From: Colwellia psychrerythraea
Lineage (GTDB): Bacteria > Pseudomonadota > Gammaproteobacteria > Enterobacterales > Alteromonadaceae
Assembly: GCF_000764225.1 (NCBI RefSeq)
Contig: NZ_JQED01000005.1
Location: 248,001 to 312,000 of the forward strand
Length of the DNA: 64,000 bases
Reading direction: 5' to 3'
Part shown: in pieces, positions 45,279-55,116 of the stretch
Numbering within the stretch: position 1 is the stretch's first letter
How the letters are laid out: each line of letters starts with the position of its first letter
Position numbers and translations under genes: made by a program
The notes under the pieces: generated by a model
The model's database searches: none
What the model was told of the DNA's origin: nothing
The model's input: the letters and a program-made list of their open reading frames with translations, nothing else

Positions 45279-45336
45279 AAAGCCGCGGCTATTTCCAAAT
45301 AGCCGCGGCTATTTCCAAATAGCCACGGCTTTTTTA
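45279..45336 (+). terminator. Tandemly expanded terminator
   Basis: A 20-bp unit (AGCCGCGGCTATTTCCAAAT) occurs twice in full, at 45281-45300 and 45301-45320, and a third time in part, at 45321-45330, where AGCCACGGCT runs into a T-tract. Each AGCCGCGGCT is itself palindromic, so alternative stems can form with any pair of units. Confidence 0.75.
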
Positions 45337-45357
45337 TAGCCAAATTTAACTTAAAAA

Positions 45358-46005
45358 TTAATTGTTAAGGTGAGAGAATCGCCCATATCGTTGATGTAAA
45401 ATTCCCACGCGCTCAACATAGACTTGGGTTTCTTTATAGGGAGGAATGCCACCATACCTTCTCACCGCACCTTCTCCTGCATTATAGGCAGCAGAGGCGA
45501 GTTGACTGTCACCTTTATATTTTTTCAATAAGCGTGCTAAATGTTTAACGCCGCCATTAATATTCTGCTGTGCAATTAACGAATTTCGCACGCCAAGCTC
45601 TTTCGCTGTCGCAGGCATTAGCTGCATCAAGCCTTGCGCTCCTTGCTTAGACACAGCTTGCGGATTAAAATGAGATTCAGCATGAATAACGGCCCGAACA
45701 AAGGCAGGATCAATATCATATTTCAGCGCGGCACTGTTTATGTCATGTCTATATGGCTTTAGATACAGTTTTGCTTTGCGCCAATCAATTAAGGAATCTA
45801 CTTCACATGCATAACAATCAAATCGATAACGACTAAAATCAACATCAAGTGGTTCGATATCAGAAAAAGATGTAACGCCTGAAGAGGATTTATAGGTATA
45901 TATAGCCGCAGACTTTTTATCATAAGCATTACTAATGCTCATCAACGAGCTTAAAAAAAAGAGTAAGCTAAAACGGTAATATTTATTTTTTTTATTTAAA
46001 ATCAC
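45358..46005 (-). CDS. Periplasmic lytic transglycosylase (SLT domain)
   Basis: About 215 residues. The SLT domain has the catalytic glutamate in VIHAESHFNPQAVS, then GAQGLMQLMPATAKELGV, and AAYNAGEGAV further on. Such enzymes cleave peptidoglycan glycan strands. The frame is open up to 46134, but the first 43 residues are not a credible N terminus. A GTG at 46003-46005, preceded by a G-rich ribosome-binding site, puts a signal peptide (FSLLFFLSSLMSISNAY) directly at the start and frees the region shared with cysJ. Confidence 0.85.
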   Translation of the reverse strand: MILNKKNKYYRFSLLFFLSSLMSISNAYDKKSAAIYTYKSSSGVTSFSDIEPLDVDFSRYRFDCYACEVDSLIDWRKAKLYLKPYRHDINSAALKYDIDPAFVRAVIHAESHFNPQAVSKQGAQGLMQLMPATAKELGVRNSLIAQQNINGGVKHLARLLKKYKGDSQLASAAYNAGEGAVRRYGGIPPYKETQVYVERVGILHQRYGRFSHLNN

Positions 46006-46162
46006 CCTTATCAGTACCCCCAATCCATTACACTTAACATCAACTAAAATCCTTTCATCATTGTATATTCCATTTTGGAATAAAAAATCGCTATCTATTC
46101 CTTTTGATCTGAATGAAATTTGTCTATTCTTCATTCATCAATTGTCATGGGTGAAAATAGTT

Positions 46163-48001
46163 ATGTTGCCAGAGCAGCGCTTATTAAATCAAAATACATC
46201 AAATTCAGCAAACAATAGTAGTGCCTTAGATGCAAATCAGTTAGCTTCACTACAACAAACTGTTGCTGGTTATTCATCACTTCAACTTGCTTGGGCAAGT
46301 GGTTATTTAGCAGCAAAAAGTGAACAAGGCCATAATGCCCAGATAGCACCTTCTGCACCAACGGTTGCTGCAAAAACTTTAACTATTTTATACGCCTCGC
46401 AAACAGGCAACGCTAAAGGTGTAGCGAGCAAACTTGAGCAGAGTGCAAAAACGGCCGGTATTAATGTTGTACTTAAAAACATTGCTGACTATAAAGCTAA
46501 AGCCTTAAAAAATGAAAGCCACTTATTAATCGTCGCCAGTACCAATGGTGAAGGCGAAGCTCCAGATGATGCTATTGAGTTTCATGAGTATTTATTAGGT
46601 AAAAAAGCACCTAAGTTACCAAACCTTAGCTATAGCGTTTTAGCATTAGGTGATAGTAGCTATGAATTTTTCTGTCAAACAGGTAAAGATTTTGACGAAC
46701 GTTTAAAAGCCTTAGGCGCTAAACAAGTATCTCCTCGCGTTGATTGTGACGTAGATTATGACAGTGATTGTGAAAGCTGGACAGCAAGCATTGTTGAAAG
46801 CCTAAAAGATGAACTTACCCAATCGTCTGCTGGTATTGCACCAGTTATTGATTTACCAACGTCAGGCGCTGAAAGTCAGTATTCAAAACAAAACCCATAT
46901 GAAGCAGAGTTCTCTTTAAGTCAAAAAATTACTGGTCGAGATTCTGCTAAAGATGTTCGCCATATTGAGATTGATTTAGGTGAATCAGGCTTAACTTATC
47001 AAGTAGGTGACGCTCTAGGCGTTTGGTTTGAAAACGACGCTGCTTTAGTTGCTGATTTAATTGCTACGCTAAGTCTTACTGGCGAAGAAAAAGTCAAGTT
47101 AAAGGTAAATGGCGCCAATCAGGTATTCACACTAACGGATGCCTTAACTACGCAGTTAGAAATTACACAAACAGCGCCGGCATTTGTTGAATTTTGGGCA
47201 AAAATTTCGGGTGATAAAGCACTTACTAAAATTGCTGCTGATAAAAATACCGCGAGAGAATACGCGGGTGAGCATCAAATTATCGATGTAGTAAAGGCGG
47301 CAAAAACTGAAATTGACCCGCAATTCTTTGTTGAATCACTTCGAAAAATAACCCCGCGTTTGTATTCAATCGCATCAGCACAAGCTGAAGTTGAAGAAGA
47401 AGTTCACTTAACTGTAGGCTTAGTTAGTTTTGATACTAATGGCGAACCACGTACCGGTGGCGCTTCAAGCTTCTTAGCAAATCGCTTAGAAGAAGGCCAA
47501 AAAGTACGTGTTTTTGTTGAGCACAATGACAATTTCCGTTTACCTCAATCAGATGATACTCCAGTCATTATGATTGGACCTGGTACTGGGGTAGCGCCAT
47601 TTAGAGCTTTCATGCAAGAACGTGAAGCGCGCGATGCCAGCGGCGACAACTGGATGTTTTTTGGTGATCAAACTTTCACTCAAGACTTCCTCTATCAAGT
47701 TGAATGGCAAAATTATTTAAAATCTGGTTTGTTAACACGTATGGACGTTGCCTTTTCTCGTGACCAAGCTGAAAAAGTATATGTACAAGACCGATTAAAA
47801 GAACAAGCAAGTGATGTTTTTGCTTGGTTAGAACGTGGCGCACACTTATATATTTGTGGTGACGCTAACCGTATGGCCAAAGATGTTCATCAAACCTTGG
47901 TAGAAATTATCCAAGAGCACGGTAAATTAAGTGCAGAACAAGCAGAAGACTATTTAAAATCACTTAGATCTAATAAGCGTTACCAGAAGGATGTTTACTA
48001 A
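46163..48001 (+). CDS. cysJ: Sulfite reductase flavoprotein alpha subunit
   Basis: About 612 residues. It moves electrons from NADPH via FAD and FMN to CysI. A flavodoxin domain ([37 protein letters not shown]) is followed by FAD-binding (RLYSIASAQ) and NADPH-binding modules ([31 protein letters not shown] at the end). The frame is open to 46061, but homologues begin near [10 protein letters not shown] (46163). It overlaps cysI by one base (TAATG). Confidence 0.96.
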   Translation: MLPEQRLLNQNTSNSANNSSALDANQLASLQQTVAGYSSLQLAWASGYLAAKSEQGHNAQIAPSAPTVAAKTLTILYASQTGNAKGVASKLEQSAKTAGINVVLKNIADYKAKALKNESHLLIVASTNGEGEAPDDAIEFHEYLLGKKAPKLPNLSYSVLALGDSSYEFFCQTGKDFDERLKALGAKQVSPRVDCDVDYDSDCESWTASIVESLKDELTQSSAGIAPVIDLPTSGAESQYSKQNPYEAEFSLSQKITGRDSAKDVRHIEIDLGESGLTYQVGDALGVWFENDAALVADLIATLSLTGEEKVKLKVNGANQVFTLTDALTTQLEITQTAPAFVEFWAKISGDKALTKIAADKNTAREYAGEHQIIDVVKAAKTEIDPQFFVESLRKITPRLYSIASAQAEVEEEVHLTVGLVSFDTNGEPRTGGASSFLANRLEEGQKVRVFVEHNDNFRLPQSDDTPVIMIGPGTGVAPFRAFMQEREARDASGDNWMFFGDQTFTQDFLYQVEWQNYLKSGLLTRMDVAFSRDQAEKVYVQDRLKEQASDVFAWLERGAHLYICGDANRMAKDVHQTLVEIIQEHGKLSAEQAEDYLKSLRSNKRYQKDVY

Positions 48002-49740
48002 TGAGCAACGATTTCACAAAAGTTGAAAACCCTGTACTAATTGTTGAAGGTAAACAGGCCGACAATGAACGCTTAAAAGCTGAAAGCGATTACCTTCGTG
48101 GGACGATTAAAGACGATCTGCAAGACAGAATGACAGGTGGCTTTACCAGCGATAACTTCCAGCTAATTCGTACTCACGGTATGTATCAGCAAGATGACCG
48201 CGATATTCGTGCTGAACGTCAAAAGCAAAAGCTTGAACCATTGCATAACGTTATGCTTCGAGCGCGCTTACCTGGTGGCATTATCAAGCCAACTCAATGG
48301 CTAGCTATTGATAAATTTGCCGATGACTATACCTCATACGGCAGTATTCGCTTAACGACACGTCAAACATTTCAGTTTCATGGTGTATTAAAGCCAAATA
48401 TTAAATTAATGCACCAAACACTTCACAGTGTTGGTTTAGACTCAATTGCCACAGCTGGTGATGTTAACCGTAATGTACTTTGTACTTCTAATCCGGTTGA
48501 ATCAGCATTGCATCAAGAAGCTTACGAATGGGCAACCAAAATCAGTGAGCATTTATTACCAAAAACCAGAGCTTATGCCGAAATTTGGTTAGATGAAGAG
48601 AGAGTTGAAACGACAGAAGAAGATGTCATTGAGCCTATTTTAGGCAGTAATTATTTACCACGTAAATTTAAAACTACGGTTGTCATTCCGCCTAATAACG
48701 ACATTGATGTACATGCCAATGATTTAAACTTTGTTGCGATTAGCGAAGGTGGCGAGTTAATTGGTTTTAACGTGCTTGTTGGTGGTGGTTTAGCCATGAC
48801 TCATGGCGATAAATCAACTTATCCTCGCTGTGCTGATGACTTTGGTTTTATTACAAAAGAGCATGCGTTAGATGTTGCTGCTGCGGTTGTTACGACTCAA
48901 CGTGATTGGGGTAACCGTGTTAACCGTAAAAATGCAAAAACTAAATACACTATAGATAGAGTTGGTGTTGATACTTTTAAAGCCGAAGTTGAACGCAGAG
49001 CAGGTGTTGAGTTTTCTGAGTCTCGCTCATATGAGTTTACTCACCGTGGCGACAGCTTTGGCTGGGTTGAAGGTATTGATGGTAAAAACCACCTCACTTT
49101 ATTCATTGAAAATGGTCGTATTCTTGATTTCGACGGCAAATCGTTAAAAACCGGTATGCTTGAAATCGCCAAAATACATAAAGGTGATTTCCGTTTAACG
49201 GCTAACCAAAATTTAATCGTTGCTGGCGTTTCTGCAGAAGATAAAACGGTTATTGAACAGCTTGCACGTGAGCACGGATTAATTAGCGACGGTGTCTCAA
49301 ATCAGCGTAAGAGTTCAATGGCTTGTGTGGCATTCCCTACTTGTCCATTAGCCATGGCCGAAGCCGAACGTTACTTACCGGGTTTAGTCGACAATGTTGA
49401 AACTATTCTTGAAAAGAATGGCCTAAAAGATGACAGCATTATCCTACGTGTTACTGGCTGTCCGAATGGCTGTGGTCGTGCAATGCTTGCTGAAATCGGT
49501 CTAGTTGGTAAAGGTCCAGGTAAATACAATATGTACCTAGGTAGTGACTTAGCCGGTAGTCGAGTACCAAAATTATACAAAGAAAATGTTGATGAGGCGG
49601 CTGTATTGAGTGAAATTGATGCGTTAAGTGCCCGTTGGTCAGCAGAGCGTAATGACGGCGAAGCCTTTGGTGATTTCGTTATTCGTGCCGGTATTGTTGA
49701 ACAGGTTATTGTGAGCTTTAGGGATTTCCACCATGCTTAA
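48001..49740 (+). CDS. cysI: Sulfite reductase hemoprotein beta subunit
   Basis: 579 residues. It reduces sulfite to sulfide by six electrons with siroheme and a 4Fe-4S cluster. The cluster cysteines are in [17 protein letters not shown] (C-x5-C) and [15 protein letters not shown] (C-x3-C). The substrate-binding [12 protein letters not shown] block lies near residue 119-130. It is coupled to cysJ upstream and overlaps cysH by 8 bases. Confidence 0.97.
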   Translation: MSNDFTKVENPVLIVEGKQADNERLKAESDYLRGTIKDDLQDRMTGGFTSDNFQLIRTHGMYQQDDRDIRAERQKQKLEPLHNVMLRARLPGGIIKPTQWLAIDKFADDYTSYGSIRLTTRQTFQFHGVLKPNIKLMHQTLHSVGLDSIATAGDVNRNVLCTSNPVESALHQEAYEWATKISEHLLPKTRAYAEIWLDEERVETTEEDVIEPILGSNYLPRKFKTTVVIPPNNDIDVHANDLNFVAISEGGELIGFNVLVGGGLAMTHGDKSTYPRCADDFGFITKEHALDVAAAVVTTQRDWGNRVNRKNAKTKYTIDRVGVDTFKAEVERRAGVEFSESRSYEFTHRGDSFGWVEGIDGKNHLTLFIENGRILDFDGKSLKTGMLEIAKIHKGDFRLTANQNLIVAGVSAEDKTVIEQLAREHGLISDGVSNQRKSSMACVAFPTCPLAMAEAERYLPGLVDNVETILEKNGLKDDSIILRVTGCPNGCGRAMLAEIGLVGKGPGKYNMYLGSDLAGSRVPKLYKENVDEAAVLSEIDALSARWSAERNDGEAFGDFVIRAGIVEQVIVSFRDFHHA

Positions 49741-50494
49741 TTCCGCAATAACTGCTGCAGATAAAGGGCTTAGCAGCCCTTTTGAAGCTGCATTTCCTCA
49801 TCCTGCTATGGCAGAATGGAATCAATCTTTGGAAAAGCAAACTGCGGTTGCTCGTGCAGAATGGGCCATGGAAAACTTGCCAGGTCAATTTGTTTTATCT
49901 TCAAGCTTTGGTATTCAATCGGCAGTAATGTTGCATTTACTTACCCAAGTAGATAGCGATATTCCAGTATTGATCACAGACACAGGTCATTTGTTCCCTG
50001 AAACCTATCGTTTTATCGAGCAGCTGACAGACCGTTTAAATTTAAACCTGCAAGTGTATCAAGCAAAAGAAAGTGCTGCATGGCAACAAGCCAAATACGG
50101 TGAAGAATGGGCACAAAGTGATGATGCACTTAAAGCTTATAACCGCCGGAACAAAGTCGAACCATTAGAACGTGGTTTATCTGAGTTAAATGCACAGACT
50201 TGGTTTTCTGGTGTTCGTCGCCAGCAATCGGCACACCGTGAAAGTTTAGGTGTTGTTAGTACTTTACGTGGCCGTTATAAAGTTCACCCGATCATTGATT
50301 GGAGTAATAAAGACGTACATGAGTACTTAACTAAGCACAATTTACCCTACCATCCATTATGGGATGAAGGTTACGTATCAGTTGGTGATGTACACAGCAC
50401 AAAACCATTAACCCTAGGCATGACTGAAGAAGAGACTCGTTTTGGCGGTGGTAACCGTGAATGTGGACTTCACACAGATGGTGATGGTATATAA
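49733..50494 (+). CDS. cysH: Phosphoadenosine phosphosulfate reductase
   Basis: 253 residues. It reduces PAPS to sulfite with thioredoxin. The PP-loop-type [15 protein letters not shown] near residue 57, the [13 protein letters not shown] block near 83, [13 protein letters not shown] near 158, and the catalytic ECGLH near the C terminus (residues about 243-247) are diagnostic. The absence of the CC...CC motif supports PAPS rather than APS as substrate. It completes a cysJIH operon. Confidence 0.96.
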   Translation: MLNSAITAADKGLSSPFEAAFPHPAMAEWNQSLEKQTAVARAEWAMENLPGQFVLSSSFGIQSAVMLHLLTQVDSDIPVLITDTGHLFPETYRFIEQLTDRLNLNLQVYQAKESAAWQQAKYGEEWAQSDDALKAYNRRNKVEPLERGLSELNAQTWFSGVRRQQSAHRESLGVVSTLRGRYKVHPIIDWSNKDVHEYLTKHNLPYHPLWDEGYVSVGDVHSTKPLTLGMTEEETRFGGGNRECGLHTDGDGI

Positions 50495-50537
50495 TTTTTA
50501 CTCAGATTTAGTAAATAATGAGATCGCCCTACAAAAA

Positions 50538-50569
50538 GCTAAAAGAGAAAACTCTTTTAGCATTTTTTT
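50538..50569 (+). terminator. cysJIH terminator
   Basis: GCTAAAAGAG (50538-50547) pairs perfectly with CTCTTTTAGC (50552-50561), loop AAAA, followed by seven T. Confidence 0.9.
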
Positions 50570-50993
50570 GTGCCTGTCATTTGCCATTGTTTCACTGCTA
50601 TAGCTTGAGTTTGCCTCCCTGCATGGCGTCGCGGTGTCGACCACTTAGCTGAATATTCATCTTTCAATTTCAACTAGCCAAAACCTCGATTCCTGCCGCA
50701 AAGTTTGTAATATAAGTATTCCCTGAACTCGGCCTAACAAATGTTTATCTAGCAGCTATTTTTCTTAACATCTGCGTTTAGTTTATTTGCAATAGACCAG
50801 TTATTGACGCGAAATTTGCATTGAATTAAGAAAAACTATCAAGCCATAAACTCATCAGAATATTTTGTGGCTATATTTCAATGGATTAAATATCTCTTAA
50901 ACCGAGTTCAAGTTAATTAGGGATAATAGAGATAGGAATTTCATATTTAAAATGTCCGGTAAACTGGGGAGGTTCAGAGTATTCCAGTTTTTA
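50570..50993. other. Non-coding gap after cysH
   Basis: About 420 bases with no convincing gene, repeat or regulatory motif. The two flanking genes are convergent. Confidence 0.4.
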
Positions 50994-52223
50994 TTATGCA
51001 AAGAACCAATAACACACGATTATAGCCGCACAGATTCCGGCAAGATCTGCGAGTAACCCACAAAAGACGGCATGCCGTCCTTGCTTAATACCCACAACGC
51101 CGAAATACACAGCAAGCACATAAAACGTTGTTTCGGTACTGCCTTGCATAACGGCAGCTAATCGACCGGCGAAAGAGTCTACGCCATGTGTATTCATGGT
51201 TTCTAGCATCATAGCCCGCGCACCAGAGCCGCTAAATGGCTTCATTAGTGCCGTAGGCAATGCATCAACAAATTGCGTATTCAGTCCAGCGAGAGCTAAC
51301 AAGTAGGCAATAGCGTCAACAAATAAACCCAAGGCCCCGCTAGCTCGTAAAACTCCTATAGCCACTAACATTGCCACTAAATAAGGTATTAATGTAACAG
51401 CTGTAGTAAAACCTTCTTTGGCCCCTTCTATAAAGGTCTCGTAAACTTGCACACCTTTACGCCAACCTATAGTAAGAAAGGCAAGAATAACACCAAATAA
51501 AATGATGTTAGCAGCCACCGAGCTAACCTTTGTCATTTGCTCTGCTGGCATACTTATTAAGCTTGTAATGAGCAAGGATACCAATAAAACAAATCCCCCC
51601 AAATAAGATAACACGACGCGATTCAACAGTGACAGGCGCTGAATCCAAGCGACAACAGACACTCCAACAACTGTTGATGCGCAGGTAGCCAGTAATATAG
51701 GGATAAAAACCTCCGTAGGGTTTAGCGCACCTTGCTGAGCACGATACATAAAAATAGTAACGGGCAATAACGTAACGGAAGACGTATTCAAAACTAAGAA
51801 TAAGATTTGAGCATTAGTCGCAACATCTTTATTGGTATTGTGCTCTTGGAGGTCTTGCATAGCCTTTAGGCCGAGCGGAGTAGCAGCGTTATCTAGCCCC
51901 AGCATGTTAGCAGCCATATTCATGGAAATGGAGCCAAAAGCTTTATCGCCACGAGGAACTCCAGGCATCAAATGCCTAAAAAGTGGCTCAACGCCACGAG
52001 CAAAAAAGGATATAAGTTGGGATTTCTCAGCGATTTTAAAAATTCCGAGCCACAAACAAAGTGTCCCAATCAATCCAATTGCAATTTCAGCAGAAAGCTT
52101 CGCCATAGAAAACAAAGAGGTAATAACTTGATTAAATACTTCAGCGTTATCTAGTAAGAGCCACTGATAACCTGCGGCTATAGCTGCTAGCCAAAAAAAA
52201 CTTAACCATAATCCATTCAACAC
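50994..52223 (-). CDS. Nucleoside-recognition (SpmA-SpmB-type fusion) membrane protein
   Basis: 409 residues with about ten hydrophobic helices. It has two halves. Residues 1-200 resemble SpmA (PGVPRGDKAFGSISMNMAANMLGLDNAATPLG, then NAQILFLVLNTSSVTLLP). The second half resembles SpmB (EGFTTAVTLIPYLVAMLVAIGVLRASGAL and VMQGSTETTFYVLAVYFG). Gate-domain proteins of this type are presumed transporters; the substrate is unknown. Non-sporulating marine gammaproteobacteria carry the fused form. Confidence 0.85.
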   Translation of the reverse strand: MLNGLWLSFFWLAAIAAGYQWLLLDNAEVFNQVITSLFSMAKLSAEIAIGLIGTLCLWLGIFKIAEKSQLISFFARGVEPLFRHLMPGVPRGDKAFGSISMNMAANMLGLDNAATPLGLKAMQDLQEHNTNKDVATNAQILFLVLNTSSVTLLPVTIFMYRAQQGALNPTEVFIPILLATCASTVVGVSVVAWIQRLSLLNRVVLSYLGGFVLLVSLLITSLISMPAEQMTKVSSVAANIILFGVILAFLTIGWRKGVQVYETFIEGAKEGFTTAVTLIPYLVAMLVAIGVLRASGALGLFVDAIAYLLALAGLNTQFVDALPTALMKPFSGSGARAMMLETMNTHGVDSFAGRLAAVMQGSTETTFYVLAVYFGVVGIKQGRHAVFCGLLADLAGICAAIIVCYWFFA

Positions 52224-52630
52224 AACTATAAACCCCGAATAAGAAAATTAGATACGAACAACTACAAATAGTTAGGATTATAACTTTAAAAGAGTAGAGA
52301 AAAATCAACAACCTAGAATTTAGATGCAACGTCAATAAACTAGCGGTTACTTAGGCCTTTGAAATTCTCATCTGACCCCGTTTATTAAGCATCAGCAGTT
52401 CAGTCTACTCATGACTAATAGATGGGTGTCGTGTCAAAATAGTGATCTATCCTTAGTTAAATTTAAAGAAAATTAGATAACAATTCAAATGCGACATATT
52501 CGTTAAACAGGCTCTGGCTATCAATTGACCTAAAGAACATCCAGTAGCTAACGTCAACAATGCGCACTAAGCTACCTACACAAAACTCTGAAGTAAGTTC
52601 AATATGGCTATATCTTGCTTTTATTTACCC
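52224..52630. other. Non-coding gap between epmA and the SpmA-SpmB-like gene
   Basis: About 400 AT-rich bases. No gene, terminator or repeat stood out; presumably the promoter of the gene at 50994-52223 lies near its right-hand start. Confidence 0.35.
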
Positions 52631-53608
52631 TTAAGCTCGTTCTATTGAAAAACTCTGTACTTTACTTATTTCTTGGATATCAAGCGCCAGCATCACTAGG
52701 CGGTCAATGCCTAAGGCGACCCCTGAACATTGTGGTAAACCATGATTTAACGCCGCTATGAAGTTTCCATCAATAGGTTTAACAGCTAACCCTTGCTGCT
52801 CTCTTTTGGCATTATCTTGCTCAAAACGAGCAACTTGCTCTGAAGCATCGGTTAATTCATTAAAGCCATTTACCAATTCTATACCTTTAAAGTAACATTC
52901 AAATCGTTGTGCTACTCGAGGATCGTCGATTGATTTTTTTGCCAGTGATGCTTGAGCTACCGGAAAGTCATAGATAAATTGTGGCTGGTCGATACCAATA
53001 GTTGGCTCAATAATTTCAGTAAAAATAAACTGTAGCAGCAAGTCGGCATCATTCATTTCAATGAGCCAATCAGCAGCTTTACCATGCTTAGCTAACACTT
53101 CAAAAAGTTCGTCAAAAGTGGCGACTAAAGGGTCAACTGAGACAGTTTTAATGAAGACATCTCGGTAACTGCTAAATAACGACTCATTACAGTCTAAAAC
53201 AGCGGTTAATAGTTCAGACACCTCAGACATCAAGTCAAACTGATCAAAGCCAATGCGGTACCATTCAAGCATGGTAAATTCAGGGTTGTGGTTACGACCT
53301 GACTCTTCATGACGAAAGGCCTTAGCAATGGAGTAAATGCAACCATATCCTGCAGCAAGTAAGCGCTTCATATGAAATTCGGGTGAGGTTTGTAAAAATA
53401 ATTCGGTAGAGTGACCCGCTGGACTATCCACTAAAAAATCATAGTGACAGGTGATAGCATCCAAATAAACATCAGTGACAGTACCTTGTGACAAGGCAGG
53501 TGTTTCTACTTCAACAACATCTCGCTCTGCAAAAAACTGTCTTAATTTTTGCAATATTTGTGCTCTTTTTTGCGCATTTTGCCAAGAAAGTGTTGGTTGC
53601 CAAGTCAT
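52631..53608 (-). CDS. epmA: Elongation factor P (R)-beta-lysine ligase
   Basis: 325 residues, identical in length to E. coli EpmA. It is a truncated class II lysyl-tRNA-synthetase-like enzyme that attaches beta-lysine to EF-P, relieving ribosome stalling at polyproline. Class II motifs are EVETPALSQGTV near residue 35, YSIAKAFRHEESGRNHNPEFTMLEWYRIG (motif 2) near 98, and a C-terminal SGVALGIDRLVML (motif 3). The ATG at 53606-53608 has GAGGAAA eight bases upstream and is chosen over an open frame reaching 53680. Confidence 0.94.
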   Translation of the reverse strand: MTWQPTLSWQNAQKRAQILQKLRQFFAERDVVEVETPALSQGTVTDVYLDAITCHYDFLVDSPAGHSTELFLQTSPEFHMKRLLAAGYGCIYSIAKAFRHEESGRNHNPEFTMLEWYRIGFDQFDLMSEVSELLTAVLDCNESLFSSYRDVFIKTVSVDPLVATFDELFEVLAKHGKAADWLIEMNDADLLLQFIFTEIIEPTIGIDQPQFIYDFPVAQASLAKKSIDDPRVAQRFECYFKGIELVNGFNELTDASEQVARFEQDNAKREQQGLAVKPIDGNFIAALNHGLPQCSGVALGIDRLVMLALDIQEISKVQSFSIERA

Positions 53609-53678
53609 GTTTATTTCCTCGTTAATAAGCGCGAACAAGTTCCCGCCTACGGTTATCAAGTCGTTGTATAGCAAGATC

Positions 53679-53706
53679 AAAAAAGGCCGCGTTTGCGACC
53701 TTTTTT
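53679..53706 (-). terminator. Terminator of the str operon (after tuf)
   Basis: AAAAAAGGCCGC (53679-53690) pairs with GCGACCTTTTTT (53695-53706) except for one position. It ends in a T-run on the minus strand, 125 bases after the tuf stop. Confidence 0.75.
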
Positions 53707-53755
53707 AATGACAATTAACTTTTTCTTGCATGCTAACCGATGGGTTAACAAAGCG

Positions 53756-53819
53756 CGGACACGGAACTTGCGTTAGCAAGTGAGTATCCGAAATGCCGTT
53801 AACGCAAGGTTAGCGGCAT
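53756..53819 (-). repeat. Two stable stem-loops in the tuf 3'UTR
   Basis: An interrupted stem runs from 53756 to 53790, with ACTTGC-GTTA-GCAAGT at its tip and CGGACAC/GTATCCG below. A second stem pairs ATGCCGTTAAC (53793-53803) with GTTAGCGGCAT (53809-53819) with one mismatch. Both follow the tuf stop and precede the terminator at 53679-53706. They may protect the abundant tuf mRNA from 3' decay or be REP-like sequence. Confidence 0.5.
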
Positions 53820-53830
53820 GAAAGTGTTAA

Positions 53831-55015
53831 TTAATCTAAGATAGATGATACAACACCAGCACCAACAGTACGACCACCTTCACGGATTGCGAAGCGTAAA
53901 CCTTCGTCCATCGCTACTGGGTTAATTAGCTCTACAACAAATTTCAAGTTGTCGCCAGGCATTACCATTTCAACACCTTCAGGTAGCTCTACAGAACCTG
54001 TGATGTCAGTTGTACGGAAGTAAAACTGTGGACGGTAACCTTTGAAGAATGGAGTATGACGACCACCTTCATCTTTACTTAGTACGTATACTTCTGATTC
54101 GAACTTAGTGTGAGGAGAAATTGAACCTGGAGCACATAGTACTTGACCACGTTCTACATCTTCACGCTTAAGACCACGTAGAAGAACACCACAGTTCTCA
54201 CCAGCACGACCTTCGTCAAGAAGCTTACGGAACATTTCAACACCTGTACAAGTTGATTTTTGTGTATCACGGATACCAACAACTTCTACTTCTTCACCTA
54301 CTTTGATGATACCGCGCTCTACACGACCAGTAACAACTGTACCACGACCTGAGATTGAGAATACATCTTCGATAGGCATGATGAATGCACCGTCGATTGC
54401 ACGCTCTGGCTCTGGAATGTAAGAATCAAGTGCATCAGCTAGTTCAACAACTTTTTCTTCCCATTTAGCTTCGCCTTGAAGTGCGCCTAAAGCTGAACCT
54501 TGGATTACTGGTAAGTCATCACCAGGGAAATCATATTCAGAAAGAAGTTCACGAACTTCCATTTCTACTAATTCTAATAACTCTTCATCATCAACAACGT
54601 CACATTTGTTCATGAAAACGATGATGAAAGGAACACCAACTTGGCGAGACAATAAGATGTGCTCACGTGTTTGTGGCATAGGACCATCTGTAGCAGCAAC
54701 TACTAAGATAGCACCATCCATTTGTGCTGCACCAGTGATCATGTTTTTGATGTAATCAGCATGGCCTGGACAATCTACGTGTGCGTAGTGACGAGTTTCT
54801 GTATCGTATTCGATGTGAGAAGTATTGATTGTAATACCACGCTCACGCTCTTCAGGAGCATTATCGATTTGTGCGAAATCTTTAACTTCACCACCGTGAA
54901 CTTTAGTTAATACCGCAGAGATAGCAGCTGTTAAAGTTGTTTTACCGTGATCGACGTGACCGATAGTACCAACGTTAACGTGTGGTTTCGAGCGTTCAAA
55001 TTTTTCTTTAGCCAT
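53831..55015 (-). CDS. tuf: Elongation factor Tu
   Basis: 394 residues. It delivers aminoacyl-tRNA to the ribosome. The P-loop GHVDHGKTT is at 19-27, DCPGH near 80, and NKCD near 135. Domains 2 and 3 are complete to [11 protein letters not shown]. It lies at the end of the str cluster (rpsL-rpsG-fusA-tuf), so it corresponds to tufA. AAGG precedes the ATG. Confidence 0.98.
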   Translation of the reverse strand: MAKEKFERSKPHVNVGTIGHVDHGKTTLTAAISAVLTKVHGGEVKDFAQIDNAPEERERGITINTSHIEYDTETRHYAHVDCPGHADYIKNMITGAAQMDGAILVVAATDGPMPQTREHILLSRQVGVPFIIVFMNKCDVVDDEELLELVEMEVRELLSEYDFPGDDLPVIQGSALGALQGEAKWEEKVVELADALDSYIPEPERAIDGAFIMPIEDVFSISGRGTVVTGRVERGIIKVGEEVEVVGIRDTQKSTCTGVEMFRKLLDEGRAGENCGVLLRGLKREDVERGQVLCAPGSISPHTKFESEVYVLSKDEGGRHTPFFKGYRPQFYFRTTDITGSVELPEGVEMVMPGDNLKFVVELINPVAMDEGLRFAIREGGRTVGAGVVSSILD

Positions 55016-55116
55016 TTTTCAATTACCTTTAAGTTTAGTAAACTATATAAATTAAAAGGCGCAGTCAAAATGACCTTGCCAGATGTAAATATTAAATATT
55101 CAAGTTAATGGATGCT

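Noticed and set aside
46006..46134. N-terminal extension of the lytic transglycosylase
   Set aside because: The extra 43 residues precede the signal peptide and overlap the cysJ upstream region; the GTG at 46005 gives a normal exported protein.
46061..46162. 34-residue N-terminal extension of CysJ
   Set aside because: Homologous CysJ proteins start near the later ATG at 46163, and the extension overlaps the divergent promoter region.
53609..53680. N-terminal extension of EpmA
   Set aside because: The ATG at 53608 has a strong GAGGAAA ribosome-binding site and gives exactly the usual 325 residues.
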